Below the pieces are notes generated by a model, which saw only the letters and a list, made by a program, of their open reading frames with translations, did no database searches and was not told the origin of the DNA. Positions 13,427 through 24,127 of a stretch of 37,986 nt of DNA are shown piece after piece. This stretch comes from Betaproteobacteria bacterium (lineage in GTDB: Bacteria > Pseudomonadota > Gammaproteobacteria > Burkholderiales > SG8-41), in NCBI GenBank assembly GCA_025356695.1, contig JANXSE010000178.1, positions 1-37,986 of the forward strand. The letters run 5' to 3'. A program made the position numbers and the translations under genes. Every line of letters starts with the position of its first letter. Positions within the stretch are counted from its first letter, which is position 1.

Positions 13427-14326
13427 CTAAGCCGGAAAAATGCCGGTCGAAAGATAACGGTCGCCGCGGTCGCAGATAATGCAGACGATGACGGCGTTCC
13501 TGACCTCGGCGGACAGTTTCAGTGCAGACCACACGGCGCCACCCGACGATACACCGGCAAAAATGCCTTCTTCGCGCGCAAGGCGGCGCGTGGTGTCCTC
13601 GGCATCGGCCTGACTCACTTCGACAACACGGTCGATGCGGTCCCAGTCGCATATCTTCGGCAGATACGCGGCCGGCCATTTGCGAATGCCCGGAATTTGC
13701 GAACCATCGGTGGGCTGGCAGCCGACTATCTGCACGACGGCGTTTTTCTCCTTGAGAAAACGCGAGACCCCCATGATGGTGCCGGTGGTGCCCATGCTCG
13801 AAACAAAATGGGTGATCTTGCCGCCGGTATCGCGCCAGATTTCGAGGCCGGTGCCCTCGTAATGCGCGAGCGGATTGTCCGGGTTACCGAACTGGTCAAG
13901 GATGATGCCTTTACCCTCGTCGCGCATTTTCTCGGCAATGTCGCGACAGGCTTCCATGCCGCCACTCTTCGGCGTCAGCACGATCTGCGCACCGAAGGCC
14001 GCCATCGTCTGCCGGCGTTCGACCGATAGATGCTCCGGCATCACCAGCACCATGCGATAACCCATCATGGCCGCGGCCATCGCCAGCGCAATGCCGGTGT
14101 TGCCGCTGGTCGGCTCGATCAGCGTGTCGCCCGGCTTGATCTCGCCGCGCTGCTCGGCGCGTTTGATCATCGACAATGCAGGACGGTCTTTGACCGAGCC
14201 GGCGGGGTTGTTGCCTTCGAGTTTGGCCAGCACGACATTGCCGCGCGTTGCCGCCTCTTCACCCGGCAGGCGTTTCAGGCGCACCAGCGGCGTATTGCCG
14301 ACGTAGTCCTCAAGTGTTTTGTACAT
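13427..14326 (-). CDS. cysM: Cysteine synthase B (O-acetylserine sulfhydrylase)
   Basis: PLP enzyme making L-cysteine from O-acetylserine (or phosphoserine in some relatives) and sulfide or thiosulfate. The 299-residue protein has Lys46 in NNPAGSVKDRPAL as the Schiff-base lysine. The substrate loop is EPTSGNTGIALAMAAAMMGY, the phosphate-binding loop SSMGTTGTIMGVSRFLKE, and EGIFAGVSSGGAVWSAL follows. The C-terminal CDRGDRYLSTGIF is typical of CysM. ATG 14326 (MYKTLEDYVGNTPL) is 4 bp after the hldD stop with AAGG upstream. Eleven extra upstream codons would overlap hldD and are rejected. Confidence 0.95.
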   Translation of the reverse strand: MYKTLEDYVGNTPLVRLKRLPGEEAATRGNVVLAKLEGNNPAGSVKDRPALSMIKRAEQRGEIKPGDTLIEPTSGNTGIALAMAAAMMGYRMVLVMPEHLSVERRQTMAAFGAQIVLTPKSGGMEACRDIAEKMRDEGKGIILDQFGNPDNPLAHYEGTGLEIWRDTGGKITHFVSSMGTTGTIMGVSRFLKEKNAVVQIVGCQPTDGSQIPGIRKWPAAYLPKICDWDRIDRVVEVSQADAEDTTRRLAREEGIFAGVSSGGAVWSALKLSAEVRNAVIVCIICDRGDRYLSTGIFPA

Positions 14327-14330
14327 CGGC

Positions 14331-15332
14331 TCAACCTTCTGCGCGCTTGCACAGCGCACCGACGTAATCTGCCACGCCTTCTTCCACCGTCAGCATCTGG
14401 GCCTTGTAGCCGGCAGCGCGCAGCGCGCCGATGTCGGCCTGCGTGTAACTCTGGTATTTGCCCTTGAGATCGGCCGGAAACGGGATGTATTCGATGAGGC
14501 CCTGGCTCTGCATGGCGGCCAGCGACAGCGCTGTTTCACCGGCATGCGCGCGGCAGGCATTGAGCGTCGCCACGGCGACGTCGTTGAAACTCTGTGCCGC
14601 GCCGGTGCCGACGTTGAAGATGCCTGAACGTTGCGGGTTATCGAGGAAATGCAGGTTGACCTTGACGGCATCGGCGACCGAAACGAAATCGCGACGCTGC
14701 TCGCCGTTACCGTAACCGGCGGTGCCCTCGAATAACCTGACCTTGCCGTTGGCGCGGTACTGATTGAAAAAGTGGTAAGCCACCGAGGCCATGCGCCCCT
14801 TGTGCTGCTCTCGCTCACCGTAGACATTGAAGTAGCGCAGACCGACGACCTGTGCAGTGCATTCGTTCCAGTTGCGGCGCAGATACTGGTCGAACAGATA
14901 TTTTGAATAGCTGTAGACGTTGAGCGGCGACTCGTGGGCCGGCTCTTCGCGAAACACCGTGCCGGCGCCGTAGACTGCCGCCGACGACGCGTAAATGAAC
15001 TGGATTTCCTCTTCCATGCAGTAGTCGAACAACTGCCGCGTGTAGCGGTAGTTGTTATGCATCATATAGCGGCCGTCGGTCTCGGTGGTGTCCGAGCAGG
15101 CGCCCTGATGCAGCATGGCGCCGATCACGCCGTCGAAGGCACCGCCTTCGAGCTCCTGCATGAAGTCCTCGTGATAGAAGTAATCGGCGATGTCGCAGTC
15201 GACCAGATTGACGAACTTGTCGCCCTGCTTCAGGTCATCAACGGCGATGATGTCGTAGTCGCCGCGATCGGAAAGCGCTTTGACGATATTGGCGCCGACA
15301 AAGCCGGCCGCACCGGTCACGACGATATACAT
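14331..15332 (-). CDS. hldD: ADP-L-glycero-D-manno-heptose-6-epimerase
   Basis: Last step of ADP-heptose synthesis for the LPS inner core: epimerises ADP-D-glycero- to ADP-L-glycero-D-manno-heptose. The 333-residue short-chain dehydrogenase has the Rossmann motif [16 protein letters not shown] (5-20), and the NADP-site acidic pair [10 protein letters not shown] follows the second strand. YASSAAVYG precedes the catalytic Tyr140-x3-Lys144 (VYSYSKYLF). [16 protein letters not shown] and [17 protein letters not shown] are family hallmarks. It sits 53 bp after the heptose kinase and 4 bp before cysM, in the envelope-sugar cluster with ugd. Confidence 0.96.
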   Translation of the reverse strand: MYIVVTGAAGFVGANIVKALSDRGDYDIIAVDDLKQGDKFVNLVDCDIADYFYHEDFMQELEGGAFDGVIGAMLHQGACSDTTETDGRYMMHNNYRYTRQLFDYCMEEEIQFIYASSAAVYGAGTVFREEPAHESPLNVYSYSKYLFDQYLRRNWNECTAQVVGLRYFNVYGEREQHKGRMASVAYHFFNQYRANGKVRLFEGTAGYGNGEQRRDFVSVADAVKVNLHFLDNPQRSGIFNVGTGAAQSFNDVAVATLNACRAHAGETALSLAAMQSQGLIEYIPFPADLKGKYQSYTQADIGALRAAGYKAQMLTVEEGVADYVGALCKRAEG

Positions 15333-15385
15333 GTTCAGGATTCAGACTGAGTTGGGGGATGGATAAGACGACAACACACGGAATT

Positions 15386-16405
15386 CTAACGCGGCTTGCG
15401 CCTGCTTTTGCGCTTATCTGCAAGCGGTTTGCCGGATTCAGGCGCCTGCCCACCGAATAATTCTTCGGGGCGCACCACGGCAGTCCCGAATTTGCCGACC
15501 ACGATGCCGGCAGCGCGATTGGCCAGTTCGACCGCGCCTTCGAGCGCAGAGCCCGCCGCCAGCGCCACGGCCAGGGTTGCGATCACGGTGTCACCGGCAC
15601 CGCTGACATCGAACACCTCGCGCGCCTGCGCGGCGGCGTGCAAACGCGCCTTGCGCGTAAACAGCGTCATGCCTTCTTCGCTGCGCGTCACCAGCAGTGC
15701 ATCGACCTTGAGTTTGCTGCGCAGGTGCCGCGCGCTGGCCGTGAATTCGCGTTCGTTGTTCCATTTGCCGGCGACCGCGCGAAACTCGGCGCGGTTCGGC
15801 GTCAGCAGGGTAGCACCGGCATAACGCGCAAAATCGTCCCCCTTCGGATCGACCAGTACCGGTTTGCGATAACGGCGTGCCAGCGCAATCATGCGACTGA
15901 TGTGGGCCAGCCCCCCCTTGCCGTAATCAGACAACACGACCACGTCGCAGGCGGCAACCAGTCGCGCGTAATCGCTGAGTTTGGTGCGCAGGATCTCGTG
16001 GCTCGGCGTGGTTTCGAAATCGATGCGCAGCAGCTGTTGCTGGCGACCGATGACGCGCAATTTGACCGTGGTATCGATAGTGCGGTCGTAATGCAGACGC
16101 GCGGTAATTTTTTCTTCGCGCAGAAGTTCGCGCAAACGGCGACCCGGCTCGTCCTGCCCGACCACGGAGAGCAGCGTGACGCGCGCGCCCAGTGCGGCTG
16201 CATTGCGCGCCACATTGGCCGCACCGCCCGGACGATCTTCGCTGCGATCGACCTTGACCACCGGCACCGGCGCTTCGGGTGAGATGCGGCTGACGTCACC
16301 GAACCAGTAACGGTCGAGCATGACGTCGCCAACGACAAGCACGCGCGCGCGGCGGAATGCGCGCGGTGACGGCAAAGTGTTTACTGCAGGTTTGATTTTC
16401 GCCAT
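15386..16405 (-). CDS. hldA: D-glycero-beta-D-manno-heptose-7-phosphate kinase (stand-alone)
   Basis: Phosphorylates heptose-7-phosphate to the 1,7-bisphosphate in LPS core synthesis. The 339-residue PfkB-family protein carries the N-terminal signature RVLVVGDVMLDRYWFGDVSR..PEAPVPVV and the sugar-binding loop RPGGAANVARNAAALG. The ATP/catalytic motif is VFDVSGAGDTVIATLAVAL, with the general base aspartate in GAGDT. It matches only the kinase half of Escherichia coli HldE. The adenylyltransferase half is missing, as is usual in Betaproteobacteria, where a separate rfaE2/hldC gene lies elsewhere. The C-terminal tail is very basic (LADKRKSRRKPR). ATG 16405 lies 1 bp after the ugd stop, so translation is probably coupled. 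Confidence 0.92.
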   Translation of the reverse strand: MAKIKPAVNTLPSPRAFRRARVLVVGDVMLDRYWFGDVSRISPEAPVPVVKVDRSEDRPGGAANVARNAAALGARVTLLSVVGQDEPGRRLRELLREEKITARLHYDRTIDTTVKLRVIGRQQQLLRIDFETTPSHEILRTKLSDYARLVAACDVVVLSDYGKGGLAHISRMIALARRYRKPVLVDPKGDDFARYAGATLLTPNRAEFRAVAGKWNNEREFTASARHLRSKLKVDALLVTRSEEGMTLFTRKARLHAAAQAREVFDVSGAGDTVIATLAVALAAGSALEGAVELANRAAGIVVGKFGTAVVRPEELFGGQAPESGKPLADKRKSRRKPR

Positions 16406-16406
16406 G

Positions 16407-17726
16407 CTAGCGCCCTATGCCGGAGTACTCGATGCCGAGACCCCGCACAAATTCAGGTTCGTATAAATTCCGGCCGTCGATGATGACCGGCGACTTGAGA
16501 CGTTTTTTGATTTCAGCGAAGTCGGGACTGCGGAACTCTTTCCATTCGGTCACGATAAGCAGGCAATCGGCCCCGTCGAGGGCGGCCAGCGGCGATAAAG
16601 CGTATTGAATGCCCTGCATCCCCGCAAACGCCTTCTTCGCCTGTTCGGTCGCCACCGGGTCGTAGGCCACGACAGTGGCGCCGCGCTGGATCAGACCCGA
16701 TACGACGACCTGACTGGTTGCCTCGCGCATATCGTCGGTGTTCGGTTTGAACGCCAGCCCCCACACGGCAAAACGTTTACCCTGCAGTTTTTCGCCGTAA
16801 CGGCTGACAATTTTTTCCAGCAGCCGCGACTTTTGCGCCTGATTGACGCGCTCGACGGCATCGATGATTTTGAGCTGCATGCCGGCATCGTTGGCGGTCT
16901 GCTGCAGTGCGCTGACGTCCTTCGGGAAACAGGCGCCGCCGTAACCGCAACCGGCGTAAAGGAAGTGGTAACCGATACGTGCGTCGCTGCCGATGCCCTG
17001 GCGCACGTGTTCAATGTCAGCGCCGAGTTTCTCGGCAAGATTGGCGAGTTCGTTCATGAACGAAATGCGCGTTGCTAGCATTGCGTTGGCGGCGTATTTG
17101 GTCAGCTCAGCCGACGGAATATCCATGACAATCATGCGCTCGTGGTTACGCTGGATCGGCGCATAGATCGCACGCATGATCTGCTTGGCGCGTTCATCGG
17201 TGGCGCCGATGACGATGCGGTCCGGCCGCATGAAATCGTCGACCGCCGCGCCCTCTTTCAGAAACTCCGGGTTGGAGACGACGCTGAATTCGAATGATAC
17301 GCCGCGCGCGGCCAACTCTTCGGCAATCGCAGCGCGCACCTTTTCGGCGGTGCCCACGGGCACCGTGGACTTATCGACGACGACGCGGTAACCGTCCATG
17401 TGTCTGCCGATATTGTGCGCGGCGGCCAGCACGTATTGCAGATCGGCCGAGCCGTCTTCGTCGGGCGGCGTGCCGACGGCGATGAACTGCACTTCGCCGT
17501 GTTTTGCGCTCTCGGCAAAGTCGGTGGTGAAATGCAGGCGCCCCGCTGCCGCGTTACGTTTGACCAGCGCATCGAGGCCGGGCTCATAAATCGGAATTTC
17601 GCCACGCTTCAGCATGTCGATTTTGGCTTTATCGACATCGAGGCACATGACGTCATTGCCGAGTTCCGCCAGACAGGCGCCTGAAACGAGGCCGACGTAT
17701 CCGGTGCCGATGATCGAGATTCTCAT
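16407..17726 (-). CDS. ugd: UDP-glucose 6-dehydrogenase
   Basis: Oxidises UDP-glucose twice with NAD+ to UDP-glucuronate, a precursor for exopolysaccharide and LPS sugars. The 439-residue enzyme has the Rossmann start [34 protein letters not shown], the [14 protein letters not shown] motif and the catalytic Cys266 ([13 protein letters not shown]). The C-terminal UDP-binding domain contains [17 protein letters not shown] 17726 overlaps the pyrF stop (ATGA). A longer frame to 17966 lies entirely inside pyrF in another frame and is rejected. It forms a sugar-precursor group with hldA and hldD. Confidence 0.96.
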   Translation of the reverse strand: MRISIIGTGYVGLVSGACLAELGNDVMCLDVDKAKIDMLKRGEIPIYEPGLDALVKRNAAAGRLHFTTDFAESAKHGEVQFIAVGTPPDEDGSADLQYVLAAAHNIGRHMDGYRVVVDKSTVPVGTAEKVRAAIAEELAARGVSFEFSVVSNPEFLKEGAAVDDFMRPDRIVIGATDERAKQIMRAIYAPIQRNHERMIVMDIPSAELTKYAANAMLATRISFMNELANLAEKLGADIEHVRQGIGSDARIGYHFLYAGCGYGGACFPKDVSALQQTANDAGMQLKIIDAVERVNQAQKSRLLEKIVSRYGEKLQGKRFAVWGLAFKPNTDDMREATSQVVVSGLIQRGATVVAYDPVATEQAKKAFAGMQGIQYALSPLAALDGADCLLIVTEWKEFRSPDFAEIKKRLKSPVIIDGRNLYEPEFVRGLGIEYSGIGR

Positions 17727-18430
17727 GCTGCCTTTCCAGTGCCGATTTCGCGGTTGATCGCGGCCAGCGTGGCGACCGGATCTTTGGCTTGCGTGACCGG
17801 GCGACCGATCACCAGATAATCCGCGCCGGCCGCAACCGCAGCCGCCGGTGTCATCACACGCTGCTGGTCGTCTTTCGACGCCGTCGCCGGACGTATACCC
17901 GGCGTCACCAGGCAAAAATGCGGCCCGCACTCGGCGCGCAGCATGGCCGCCTCCTGCGCCGAACACACCACGCCGTCGAGCCCGCTCGCCTGCGCGAGTT
18001 TCGCCAGCCGCCGCACCGCGTAGGGTGCCTCGCCAGTGAGGCCAACCTCTTCGATTTCACGCGGGCCCATGCTGGTCAGCAGCGTGACGGCGATCAGCTT
18101 CGGCCGGTCACTGCCGTCACCGACAGCAGCGCGCGCTGCTTCCATCATGGCGCGACCGCCGGATGCGTGCACGTTCAGCATCCAGACGCCGAGCCGGGCC
18201 GCAGCCTTGCATGCGCCTGCAACCGTGTTGGGTATGTCATGAAATTTCAAATCAAGGAAGATATCAAATCCCTGTTTCACCAATGTTTCAACCAGCGCGG
18301 GGCCGGCGGCGGTAAACAGTTCCTTGCCGATTTTCAGGCGGCAATCGGCGGGACTGACGCTGCGCGCAAAAGCAAGCGCGGCATCGGCGACCGGACAATC
18401 GAGCGCGACGATCACACGGGACGGGGTCAT
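17723..18430 (-). CDS. pyrF: Orotidine-5'-phosphate decarboxylase
   Basis: Final step of UMP synthesis: decarboxylates OMP. The 235-residue TIM-barrel protein has [17 protein letters not shown] with the first substrate-binding Asp and [12 protein letters not shown]. The catalytic Asp/Lys network is in [17 protein letters not shown], with [32 protein letters not shown] and PGIRP following. [14 protein letters not shown] is the phosphate site. ATG 18430 overlaps the lapB stop (ATGA), and 22 extra upstream codons inside lapB are rejected. Its 3' end overlaps the ugd start by 3-4 bases. It produces the UMP pool that feeds UDP-glucose, the Ugd substrate. Confidence 0.96.
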   Translation of the reverse strand: MTPSRVIVALDCPVADAALAFARSVSPADCRLKIGKELFTAAGPALVETLVKQGFDIFLDLKFHDIPNTVAGACKAAARLGVWMLNVHASGGRAMMEAARAAVGDGSDRPKLIAVTLLTSMGPREIEEVGLTGEAPYAVRRLAKLAQASGLDGVVCSAQEAAMLRAECGPHFCLVTPGIRPATASKDDQQRVMTPAAAVAAGADYLVIGRPVTQAKDPVATLAAINREIGTGKAA

Positions 18431-19602
18431 GCGGGCAAACCTTTTTCTTCGGTGCGCCGTGGCGAGTAGGTTTCCCATTCGCCGCAGGCGGGACAATGCC
18501 AGTAGAACTGGTGCGCGCGGAAGCCGCAGTTGTCACACTTGAACATGGCGAGCGTGCGGGTGTGCTGATGCACCAGGGTCTTCACCAATTCGAGATCGGC
18601 GCGGCGCTGCACCGGCGCTTCGAGCAACTGCGCCTCCAGTAATTTATCGAGGCCGAGCAATGACGGGCTGCGGCGCATTTCGTCGCGCACCAGCTGATAG
18701 GCCGGCTCGGCACCTTCGCTTTCGAGCACACAGGAGAACACCACATTGAGCACGTCAATCGACGGATAACGGGCCAGCAGTCCGCGCAACAGATTGAGCC
18801 CCTCGCCCGCCTTATCCATCTGCCGGTAGGCCTTGAGCAGACGTTCGCCGACTAGCGACAGATAGGCCGGGTTCTGCGATTCAATACGTTTCCATGCCTC
18901 AATCGCCGCCTCGGGGTGCTGCTGCGCAATCTCCAGATCTCCGAGCAACACATTGGCACGCACGCACAGGCGATGGTGTGAGAGCGCCTGTGCGAGATGC
19001 GGGCGCGCGCCCTCGGGTCGCGATTCCATGATTTCGCGCGAGGCCAGCTCGCAGAAGAAATTGGCGATCTGCTTCTGGTGCGACTGGCCCGTCACGCCTT
19101 CGAGCTGCTGTGCGGTGTCGATCGCCTTCAGCCAGTCTTTTTCCTGCTCGTAGATTTCGAGCAGGTAGCGCAATGCGGCCTCGGCGTGCGAGGTACCCTT
19201 CAATTTGGCGAACAGTTCTTCGGCACGGTCGAGCAGGCCCGCCTTCAGATAGTCCTGTGCGAGCTCGTAGAGGGCGTCGAGCTTTTGCGGCTCCGGCAGA
19301 TCGTCGCGCTCGACCAGGTTCTGGTGCATGCGGATGGCGCGCTCGACTTCGCCGCGACGGCGGAACAGTGAGCCCAGCGCGAAATGCAGTTCGATCGTCT
19401 GCGGCTCGACCTTGACCACTTCGATGAAAGCCTCGATCGCCTTGTCGGGCTGCTCGTTGAGCAGAAAGTTCAGGCCCTTGAAATACGAACGCGGCAGCGC
19501 GCGCGATTCGGTCAGCAAATGCTTGATGTCGATGCGCGCAGCGAGCCAGCCGAGCGCGAAAAACAGCGGCAATGCCAGCAACCACCAGTATTCAATTTCC
19601 AT
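18427..19602 (-). CDS. lapB: LPS assembly protein LapB (YciM)
   Basis: Membrane-anchored TPR protein that, with FtsH, controls LpxC turnover and hence LPS synthesis. The 391-residue protein has one N-terminal membrane helix ([20 protein letters not shown], about 6-25). Multiple TPR units follow (for example [59 protein letters not shown]). A C-terminal rubredoxin-like zinc/iron knuckle has Cys356, Cys359, Cys370 and Cys373 (CDNCGF...CPACGEW), all conserved. It lies 23 bp after lapA and overlaps pyrF by an ATGA. Confidence 0.95.
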   Translation of the reverse strand: MEIEYWWLLALPLFFALGWLAARIDIKHLLTESRALPRSYFKGLNFLLNEQPDKAIEAFIEVVKVEPQTIELHFALGSLFRRRGEVERAIRMHQNLVERDDLPEPQKLDALYELAQDYLKAGLLDRAEELFAKLKGTSHAEAALRYLLEIYEQEKDWLKAIDTAQQLEGVTGQSHQKQIANFFCELASREIMESRPEGARPHLAQALSHHRLCVRANVLLGDLEIAQQHPEAAIEAWKRIESQNPAYLSLVGERLLKAYRQMDKAGEGLNLLRGLLARYPSIDVLNVVFSCVLESEGAEPAYQLVRDEMRRSPSLLGLDKLLEAQLLEAPVQRRADLELVKTLVHQHTRTLAMFKCDNCGFRAHQFYWHCPACGEWETYSPRRTEEKGLPA

Positions 19603-19625
19603 GTTTTGCCGCTGTACCTGTCAGG

Positions 19626-19907
19626 TTAAGCCGCTTCAACCGGCACGGGTGCGTGAACATGCCGTTGCGCGTGCAGTGCGCGTTTGAGTGCAAGCAGTTC
19701 GCGGCGCTGCCTCGCCACCACCACGAGGTTGGTCAGGATTCCGGCGAAAATGCCCAGCCCGAACATCACCAGCAGCACGAAGGCGAGCGGCGCCTGCCAC
19801 TCCATGCCGAGAAAATAACGGACAGTCACTGCATCCGTGTTCTTCACGGCAAACCCCAGCAGCAGCAAAAACACCGCGATCTTTGCCAGCAATGACAGAA
19901 TTCGCAT
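19626..19907 (-). CDS. lapA: LPS assembly protein LapA (YciS-like, DUF1049)
   Basis: Small inner-membrane partner of LapB. The 93-residue protein has two hydrophobic helices (about LLAKIAVFLLLLGFAVKN and PLAFVLLVMFGLGIFAGIL) and a basic cytoplasmic tail (ARQRRELLALKRALHAQR). The first helix is followed by the family-type NTDAVTVRYFLGMEWQAPL. ATG 19907 has GGAGG 8 bases upstream, whereas the GTG two codons earlier would be too close to that site. It is coupled to lapB. Confidence 0.9.
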   Translation of the reverse strand: MRILSLLAKIAVFLLLLGFAVKNTDAVTVRYFLGMEWQAPLAFVLLVMFGLGIFAGILTNLVVVARQRRELLALKRALHAQRHVHAPVPVEAA

Positions 19908-19942
19908 ACTCACGCCTCCCGGCGGGCAAGCCCCGCACGGAC

Positions 19943-19976
19943 AAAAAAAAGCGGCATGATCTTTCGACTATGCCGC
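19943..19976 (-). terminator. Terminator-like hairpin between ihfB and lapA
   Basis: On the minus strand GCGGCAT (19976-19970) pairs with ATGCCGC (19957-19951) and is followed by eight T (19950-19943). It lies just after the ihfB stop and about 25 bases before the lapA ribosome site. It probably reduces read-through from the gyrA-ihfB block into the lapAB-pyrF block. Confidence 0.75.
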
Positions 19977-19997
19977 ACCATACCCATTGCACCGCGC

Positions 19998-20294
19998 TTA
20001 TTTCTTGGTTTCGATTTTGTAATCGACGCGTTCGCGCAGTTCCTTGCCGGCCTTGAAATGGGGAACATACTTTGCCGGCACCTGCACCTTGGCGCCGGAT
20101 TTCGGATTGCGCCCGGTGCGGGGCGGACGGTAATTCAGTCCGAAGCTGCCGAAGCCGCGGATTTCAATCCGCTGGCCCTGCGACAGACTCTTCCCCATGG
20201 CATCGAGCACCATCTTGACCGCAAGTTCGGCATCCTTCGCCACCAGCTGCGGGTAGCGCGCGGCCAGCTTTGCGATGAGTTCGGACTTGGTCAT
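19998..20294 (-). CDS. ihfB: Integration host factor subunit beta
   Basis: Nucleoid protein that bends DNA as an IhfA-IhfB heterodimer. It serves replication, transcription and site-specific recombination, probably including the island integrase here. The 98-residue protein starts [20 protein letters not shown] (helical dimer domain). It has [20 protein letters not shown] and the intercalating beta-arm with [12 protein letters not shown], then [17 protein letters not shown] 20294 with AGGGG upstream is preferred to a GTG two codons earlier. It lies 11 bp after rpsA, the standard pairing. Confidence 0.96.
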   Translation of the reverse strand: MTKSELIAKLAARYPQLVAKDAELAVKMVLDAMGKSLSQGQRIEIRGFGSFGLNYRPPRTGRNPKSGAKVQVPAKYVPHFKAGKELRERVDYKIETKK

Positions 20295-20305
20295 ATTCAC
20301 CCCTG

Positions 20306-22015
20306 TTATTGACCCGAGTTAGCGGTGTCCAGCTTGGCCTTGAGCAGCGCACCCAGACTCGTGGTGCCTGCATTGGCCGGCTTGTCCGCCGCCATCTTCT
20401 GCATTGCCGCCGATTCTTCGGCCATGTCGCGGGCCTTGATCGACAGGTTGATCGTGCGGTTCTTGCGGTCGATGTTGATGATCATCGCCGTTACCGCATC
20501 ACCTTCTTTGAGGTGGGTGCGGATGTCTTCCACGCGATCACGCGCCACTTCCGAGGCGCGCAGATAACCTTCAACGTCGCCCTCAAGGCCGATGATCGCA
20601 CCCTTGGCGTCGATCGTCTTGACCGTGCCCTTGACGATGCTGTTCTTGTCGTGCACCGACATGAAGCTGGTGAACGGATCGCCGTCGAGCTGCTTGATAC
20701 CCAGCGAAATGCGCTCGCGTTCGACATCGATACCGAGAACGATCGCCTCGACTTCGTCACCCTTCTTGTATTTGCGCACGGCTTCTTCGCCGGCAACGCT
20801 CCACGACAGATCGGAGAGATGGACGAGGCCGTCGATGTTGCCCGGCAGGCCGATGAACACGCCAAAGTCGGTGATCGACTTGATCTGGCCGCTGACTTTT
20901 TCGCCCTTGCGGTGATTGGCCGCGAATTCGTCCCACGGGTTCGGCTTGCACTGCTTCATGCCGAGCGAAATGCGGCGGCGCTCTTCGTCGATCTCAAGCA
21001 CCATGACTTCGACTTCGTCGCCGAGTTGCACGACGCGCGACGGATGCACATTCTTGTTGGTCCAGTCCATTTCCGAAACGTGGACGAGGCCTTCGATGCC
21101 CTGCTCGATTTCAACAAACGAACCGTAGTCGGTAAGGTTGCTGACTTTGCCGAACAGGCGCGTGCCCTGCGGGTAACGGCGCGAGAGGCCCACCCACGGA
21201 TCTTCGCCGAGCTGTTTCAAGCCGAGCGAGACGCGGTTCTTTTCCTGGTCGAACTTGAGGATCTTGGCTTCGACTTCGTCGCCCACCGCCAGCACTTCCG
21301 ACGGGTGTTTGACGCGGCGCCATGCCAGATCGGTAATGTGCAGCAGGCCATCGATACCACCGAGGTCGACGAACGCGCCGTAGTCGGTGATGTTCTTGAC
21401 GATACCCTTGACCACTGCGCCTTCGGACAGGCTGGCGAGCAGCGCCTGGCGCTCCGCGCCCTGCGATGCTTCGAGCACGGCACGGCGCGACACGACGACG
21501 TTGTTGCGCTTGCGGTCGAGTTTGATAACTTTGAATTCGAGAACCTTGCCTTCGTACGGCGTGGTGTCCTTGACCGGGCGGATATCGACCAGCGAACCCG
21601 GCAGGAAGGCACGGATGCCGTTGACCATGACGGTAAGACCGCCCTTGACCTTGCCCGTGACGAGCCCCGAGACCTGCGTGGCTTTTTCGAGCGCTTGCTC
21701 AAGATCCAGCCAGGCGGCGAGGCGTTTGGCCTTGTCGCGCGAGAGGCGCGTTTCGCCGAAACCGTCTTCGAGGGCATCGATCGCGACCTGCACAAAATCA
21801 CCCGGCTTGACTTCGATTTCGCCGCGGTCATTCTGAAATTCTTCAACGAGGATGTAACTTTCTGATTTCAAACCGGCATTGACAACGATATGGTTCGAAT
21901 CAATGCGGATCACTTCAGCGGTGATCACTTCGCCAATGCGCATTTCCTTGCGCGACAGGCTCTCTTCAAACAGGGCGGCAAATGATTCGCCGGCGACGGC
22001 TTCAGTGGTTGTCAT
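20306..22015 (-). CDS. rpsA: 30S ribosomal protein S1
   Basis: Binds mRNA on the 30S subunit and promotes translation initiation. The 569-residue protein has six S1 repeats. Repeats three to six show the RNA-binding pattern, for example [60 protein letters not shown] and [20 protein letters not shown]. Each ends with a xxRISLGxKQ motif. ATG 22015 ([20 protein letters not shown]) fits the family start, and 11 extra upstream codons are rejected. There is no strong Shine-Dalgarno sequence, as is common for rpsA, which is autoregulated in E. coli through its leader. The 89-bp gap from cmk could hold its own promoter. Confidence 0.97.
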   Translation of the reverse strand: MTTTEAVAGESFAALFEESLSRKEMRIGEVITAEVIRIDSNHIVVNAGLKSESYILVEEFQNDRGEIEVKPGDFVQVAIDALEDGFGETRLSRDKAKRLAAWLDLEQALEKATQVSGLVTGKVKGGLTVMVNGIRAFLPGSLVDIRPVKDTTPYEGKVLEFKVIKLDRKRNNVVVSRRAVLEASQGAERQALLASLSEGAVVKGIVKNITDYGAFVDLGGIDGLLHITDLAWRRVKHPSEVLAVGDEVEAKILKFDQEKNRVSLGLKQLGEDPWVGLSRRYPQGTRLFGKVSNLTDYGSFVEIEQGIEGLVHVSEMDWTNKNVHPSRVVQLGDEVEVMVLEIDEERRRISLGMKQCKPNPWDEFAANHRKGEKVSGQIKSITDFGVFIGLPGNIDGLVHLSDLSWSVAGEEAVRKYKKGDEVEAIVLGIDVERERISLGIKQLDGDPFTSFMSVHDKNSIVKGTVKTIDAKGAIIGLEGDVEGYLRASEVARDRVEDIRTHLKEGDAVTAMIINIDRKNRTINLSIKARDMAEESAAMQKMAADKPANAGTTSLGALLKAKLDTANSGQ

Positions 22016-22104
22016 GGTGTTCAATGGAAGTTCCGAAAAACCCGTCAAATCAACGGGGGCTAATTAATAAACGCCATACGCCTGGCAGCGTGAAGGCACC
22101 CGAA

Positions 22105-22764
22105 TTACACCTGCGTCACTGCTTTGTAACGACCCAGAACTGCTTCAACCGCCGCATCGATCGATAAATGGGTCGTATCGAGAAGGATGGCATCGTCAGT
22201 CTTCTGCAGAGGAGCCGCTGAACGCTGACTGTCCCGCTCGTCGCGTACCCGGATATCCTGCAAAAGGGCGGTCATATTAGCATCCATTCCTTTAGCTATC
22301 AACTGTTTATAGCGCCGTTCGGCACGTGTCGCAGCATCCGCTGTGAGGAAAATCTTGACCTTTGCATCGGGAAATACGACCGAGGCCATGTCGCGCCCGT
22401 CGGCGACCAGACCAGGCGCAATCCGCAAGGCTTTTTGCCGCGCCAGCAGGCCCGCCCGCACCCCTGGCCAAACGGCAACCTTGGAGGCACCCAGGCTGGC
22501 TTCCTCGCTACGTACAGTATTCGTCACAACTGATTGATTTAAATATATTTCATCACCCTCGAAACGCACATCCAGGGTGGCGGCAATGGGCGCCAGAGCG
22601 GCCTCATCACTCCACGCTACACCGACCTGCCTGGCCGCCACAGCGACCAGCCGGTAGAGCGCACCGCTGTCGAGGTAATGAAAACCGAGTGCTTGTGCAA
22701 CGCGCTGCGCGACCGTGCCCTTACCGGACGCCGAGGGGCCGTCGATCGCAATCACCGGCGGCAT
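22105..22764 (-). CDS. cmk: Cytidylate kinase
   Basis: Phosphorylates CMP and dCMP with ATP. The 219-residue protein has the P-loop IDGPSASGKGTVAQRVA near its N-terminus, YLDSGALYRLVA for nucleoside binding, DGRDMASVVFPDAKVKIFL and TADAATRAERRYKQL, with the lid and RDERDSQRSAAPLQ motifs. ATG 22764 gives the usual length, with GAGG 9 bases upstream. A GTG at 22782 overlapping the aroA stop would add six residues and is possible. It sits between aroA and rpsA as in most proteobacteria. Confidence 0.95.
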   Translation of the reverse strand: MPPVIAIDGPSASGKGTVAQRVAQALGFHYLDSGALYRLVAVAARQVGVAWSDEAALAPIAATLDVRFEGDEIYLNQSVVTNTVRSEEASLGASKVAVWPGVRAGLLARQKALRIAPGLVADGRDMASVVFPDAKVKIFLTADAATRAERRYKQLIAKGMDANMTALLQDIRVRDERDSQRSAAPLQKTDDAILLDTTHLSIDAAVEAVLGRYKAVTQV

Positions 22765-22778
22765 CAGGGCGGCCTCGT

Positions 22779-24089
22779 TCACGGTTGTGCGATCCCGCGG
22801 AAAACGTCGAAATATTCCGGAAACGTCTTGGCCACGCAACCGGGATCGTTGATACGCACCGCCACCCCGCCCAGTGCCGCCAGCGAAAAGCACATCGCCA
22901 TGCGGTGGTCGTCGTAGGTGTCTATGGTGGCCGGCTTCAGTTGTGCCGGCGGTGTTAAGCGCAGGCTGTCTGCCGAGGTTTCAACCAGCGCGCCAAGCTT
23001 GCGCAATTCCGCAGCCATGGCCGCAATGCGGTCGGTTTCCTTGACGCGCCAGCTGCCGATGTTGCGCAGGGTGCACGGCCCGTCCGCGAACAGTGCCGCG
23101 ACGGCAATGGTCATGGCCGCATCCGGGATGTGATTGAAATCCGCATCGATGGCTTTGAGCTTTCCGCTGCGCACTGCTTCGGCACCGGCGCCCACGCTGA
23201 TCCAGTTGTCCCCCATTTCGACCGCGGCCCCCATCGCCTGCAGCGCATCCGCAAAGCGCACATCGCCTTGGATACTCGAACGTCCGACGCCTTCGACCCG
23301 CACGGGTCCGTCGCCTTTAAGTCCGCTGATCGCCCCCGCCGCCAGAAAATACGAAGCAGCCGAGGCATCGCCTTCAACAAAGATTTCGCCGGGCGAACGG
23401 TAAACACTTTGCGGCACGATGAATCGCGACCAGCCTTCGCGTTCGACGTTGACGCCAAAACGCTGCAGTGCGTTCAGCGTGATTTCAATATATGGTTTCG
23501 AAATCAGTTCGCCGACAATGTTGACGGTCATGCGACGGCCCAGCAGGGGCAACGCCAATAACAGTGCCGTCAGATACTGGCTCGAAACGTTGCCACGGAC
23601 GCTGACCACGTCACTACCGTTCGCCGCGCCGGGTTTGATGTGCAGCGGCGGATAACCCTCAACGCTGTCGTAATCGATTTGCGCGCCCAGATTGCGCAGG
23701 GCATCAACGAGATCGCCGATCGGCCGCTCGTGCATACGGGGCACGCCCGACAGACGATAATCGCCGCCGCAAAACGCCAACGCCGCCGTCAATGGACGAA
23801 ACGCCGTGCCGGCATTGCCAAGAAACAGGTCGGCGTGCTTAGCCGCAAACGCCCCGCCCGCCCCACGCACGCGCAAAACACCGCCCGCCTCATTCGCAAT
23901 ATCGACACCCAGCAGACCCAGTGCGTCGAGCATGCGGCGCGTATCGTCGGCATCCAGCACGTCGTGAATAAACGTATCGCCGCCGGCCAGTGCGGCCAGC
24001 AGCAGAATGCGGTTGGAGATGCTTTTCGAGCCCGGCAGCTTTACTGTGCCGCACATCGAGCGTATCGGCGCAAGATCAAGGAATTCCAC
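22779..24089 (-). CDS. aroA: 3-phosphoshikimate 1-carboxyvinyltransferase (EPSP synthase)
   Basis: Sixth step of the shikimate pathway: joins shikimate-3-phosphate and PEP. The 436-residue two-domain protein has the substrate motif [53 protein letters not shown], the second-domain [27 protein letters not shown] and [16 protein letters not shown]. The start is GTG 24089 with GGTGAG just upstream. It is separate from tyrA, unlike the fused tyrA-aroA of Pseudomonas at the same place. It lies 38 bp after tyrA. Confidence 0.96.
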   Translation of the reverse strand: MEFLDLAPIRSMCGTVKLPGSKSISNRILLLAALAGGDTFIHDVLDADDTRRMLDALGLLGVDIANEAGGVLRVRGAGGAFAAKHADLFLGNAGTAFRPLTAALAFCGGDYRLSGVPRMHERPIGDLVDALRNLGAQIDYDSVEGYPPLHIKPGAANGSDVVSVRGNVSSQYLTALLLALPLLGRRMTVNIVGELISKPYIEITLNALQRFGVNVEREGWSRFIVPQSVYRSPGEIFVEGDASAASYFLAAGAISGLKGDGPVRVEGVGRSSIQGDVRFADALQAMGAAVEMGDNWISVGAGAEAVRSGKLKAIDADFNHIPDAAMTIAVAALFADGPCTLRNIGSWRVKETDRIAAMAAELRKLGALVETSADSLRLTPPAQLKPATIDTYDDHRMAMCFSLAALGGVAVRINDPGCVAKTFPEYFDVFRGIAQP

Positions 24090-24127
24090 GGGCGCTCACC
24101 GGTTAGTTCGCATCGTGCCGCAGCGGC

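Noticed and set aside
20309..21865. Plus-strand frame of 518 codons
   Set aside because: Antisense of rpsA. Long only because of codon bias, with no recognisable fold.
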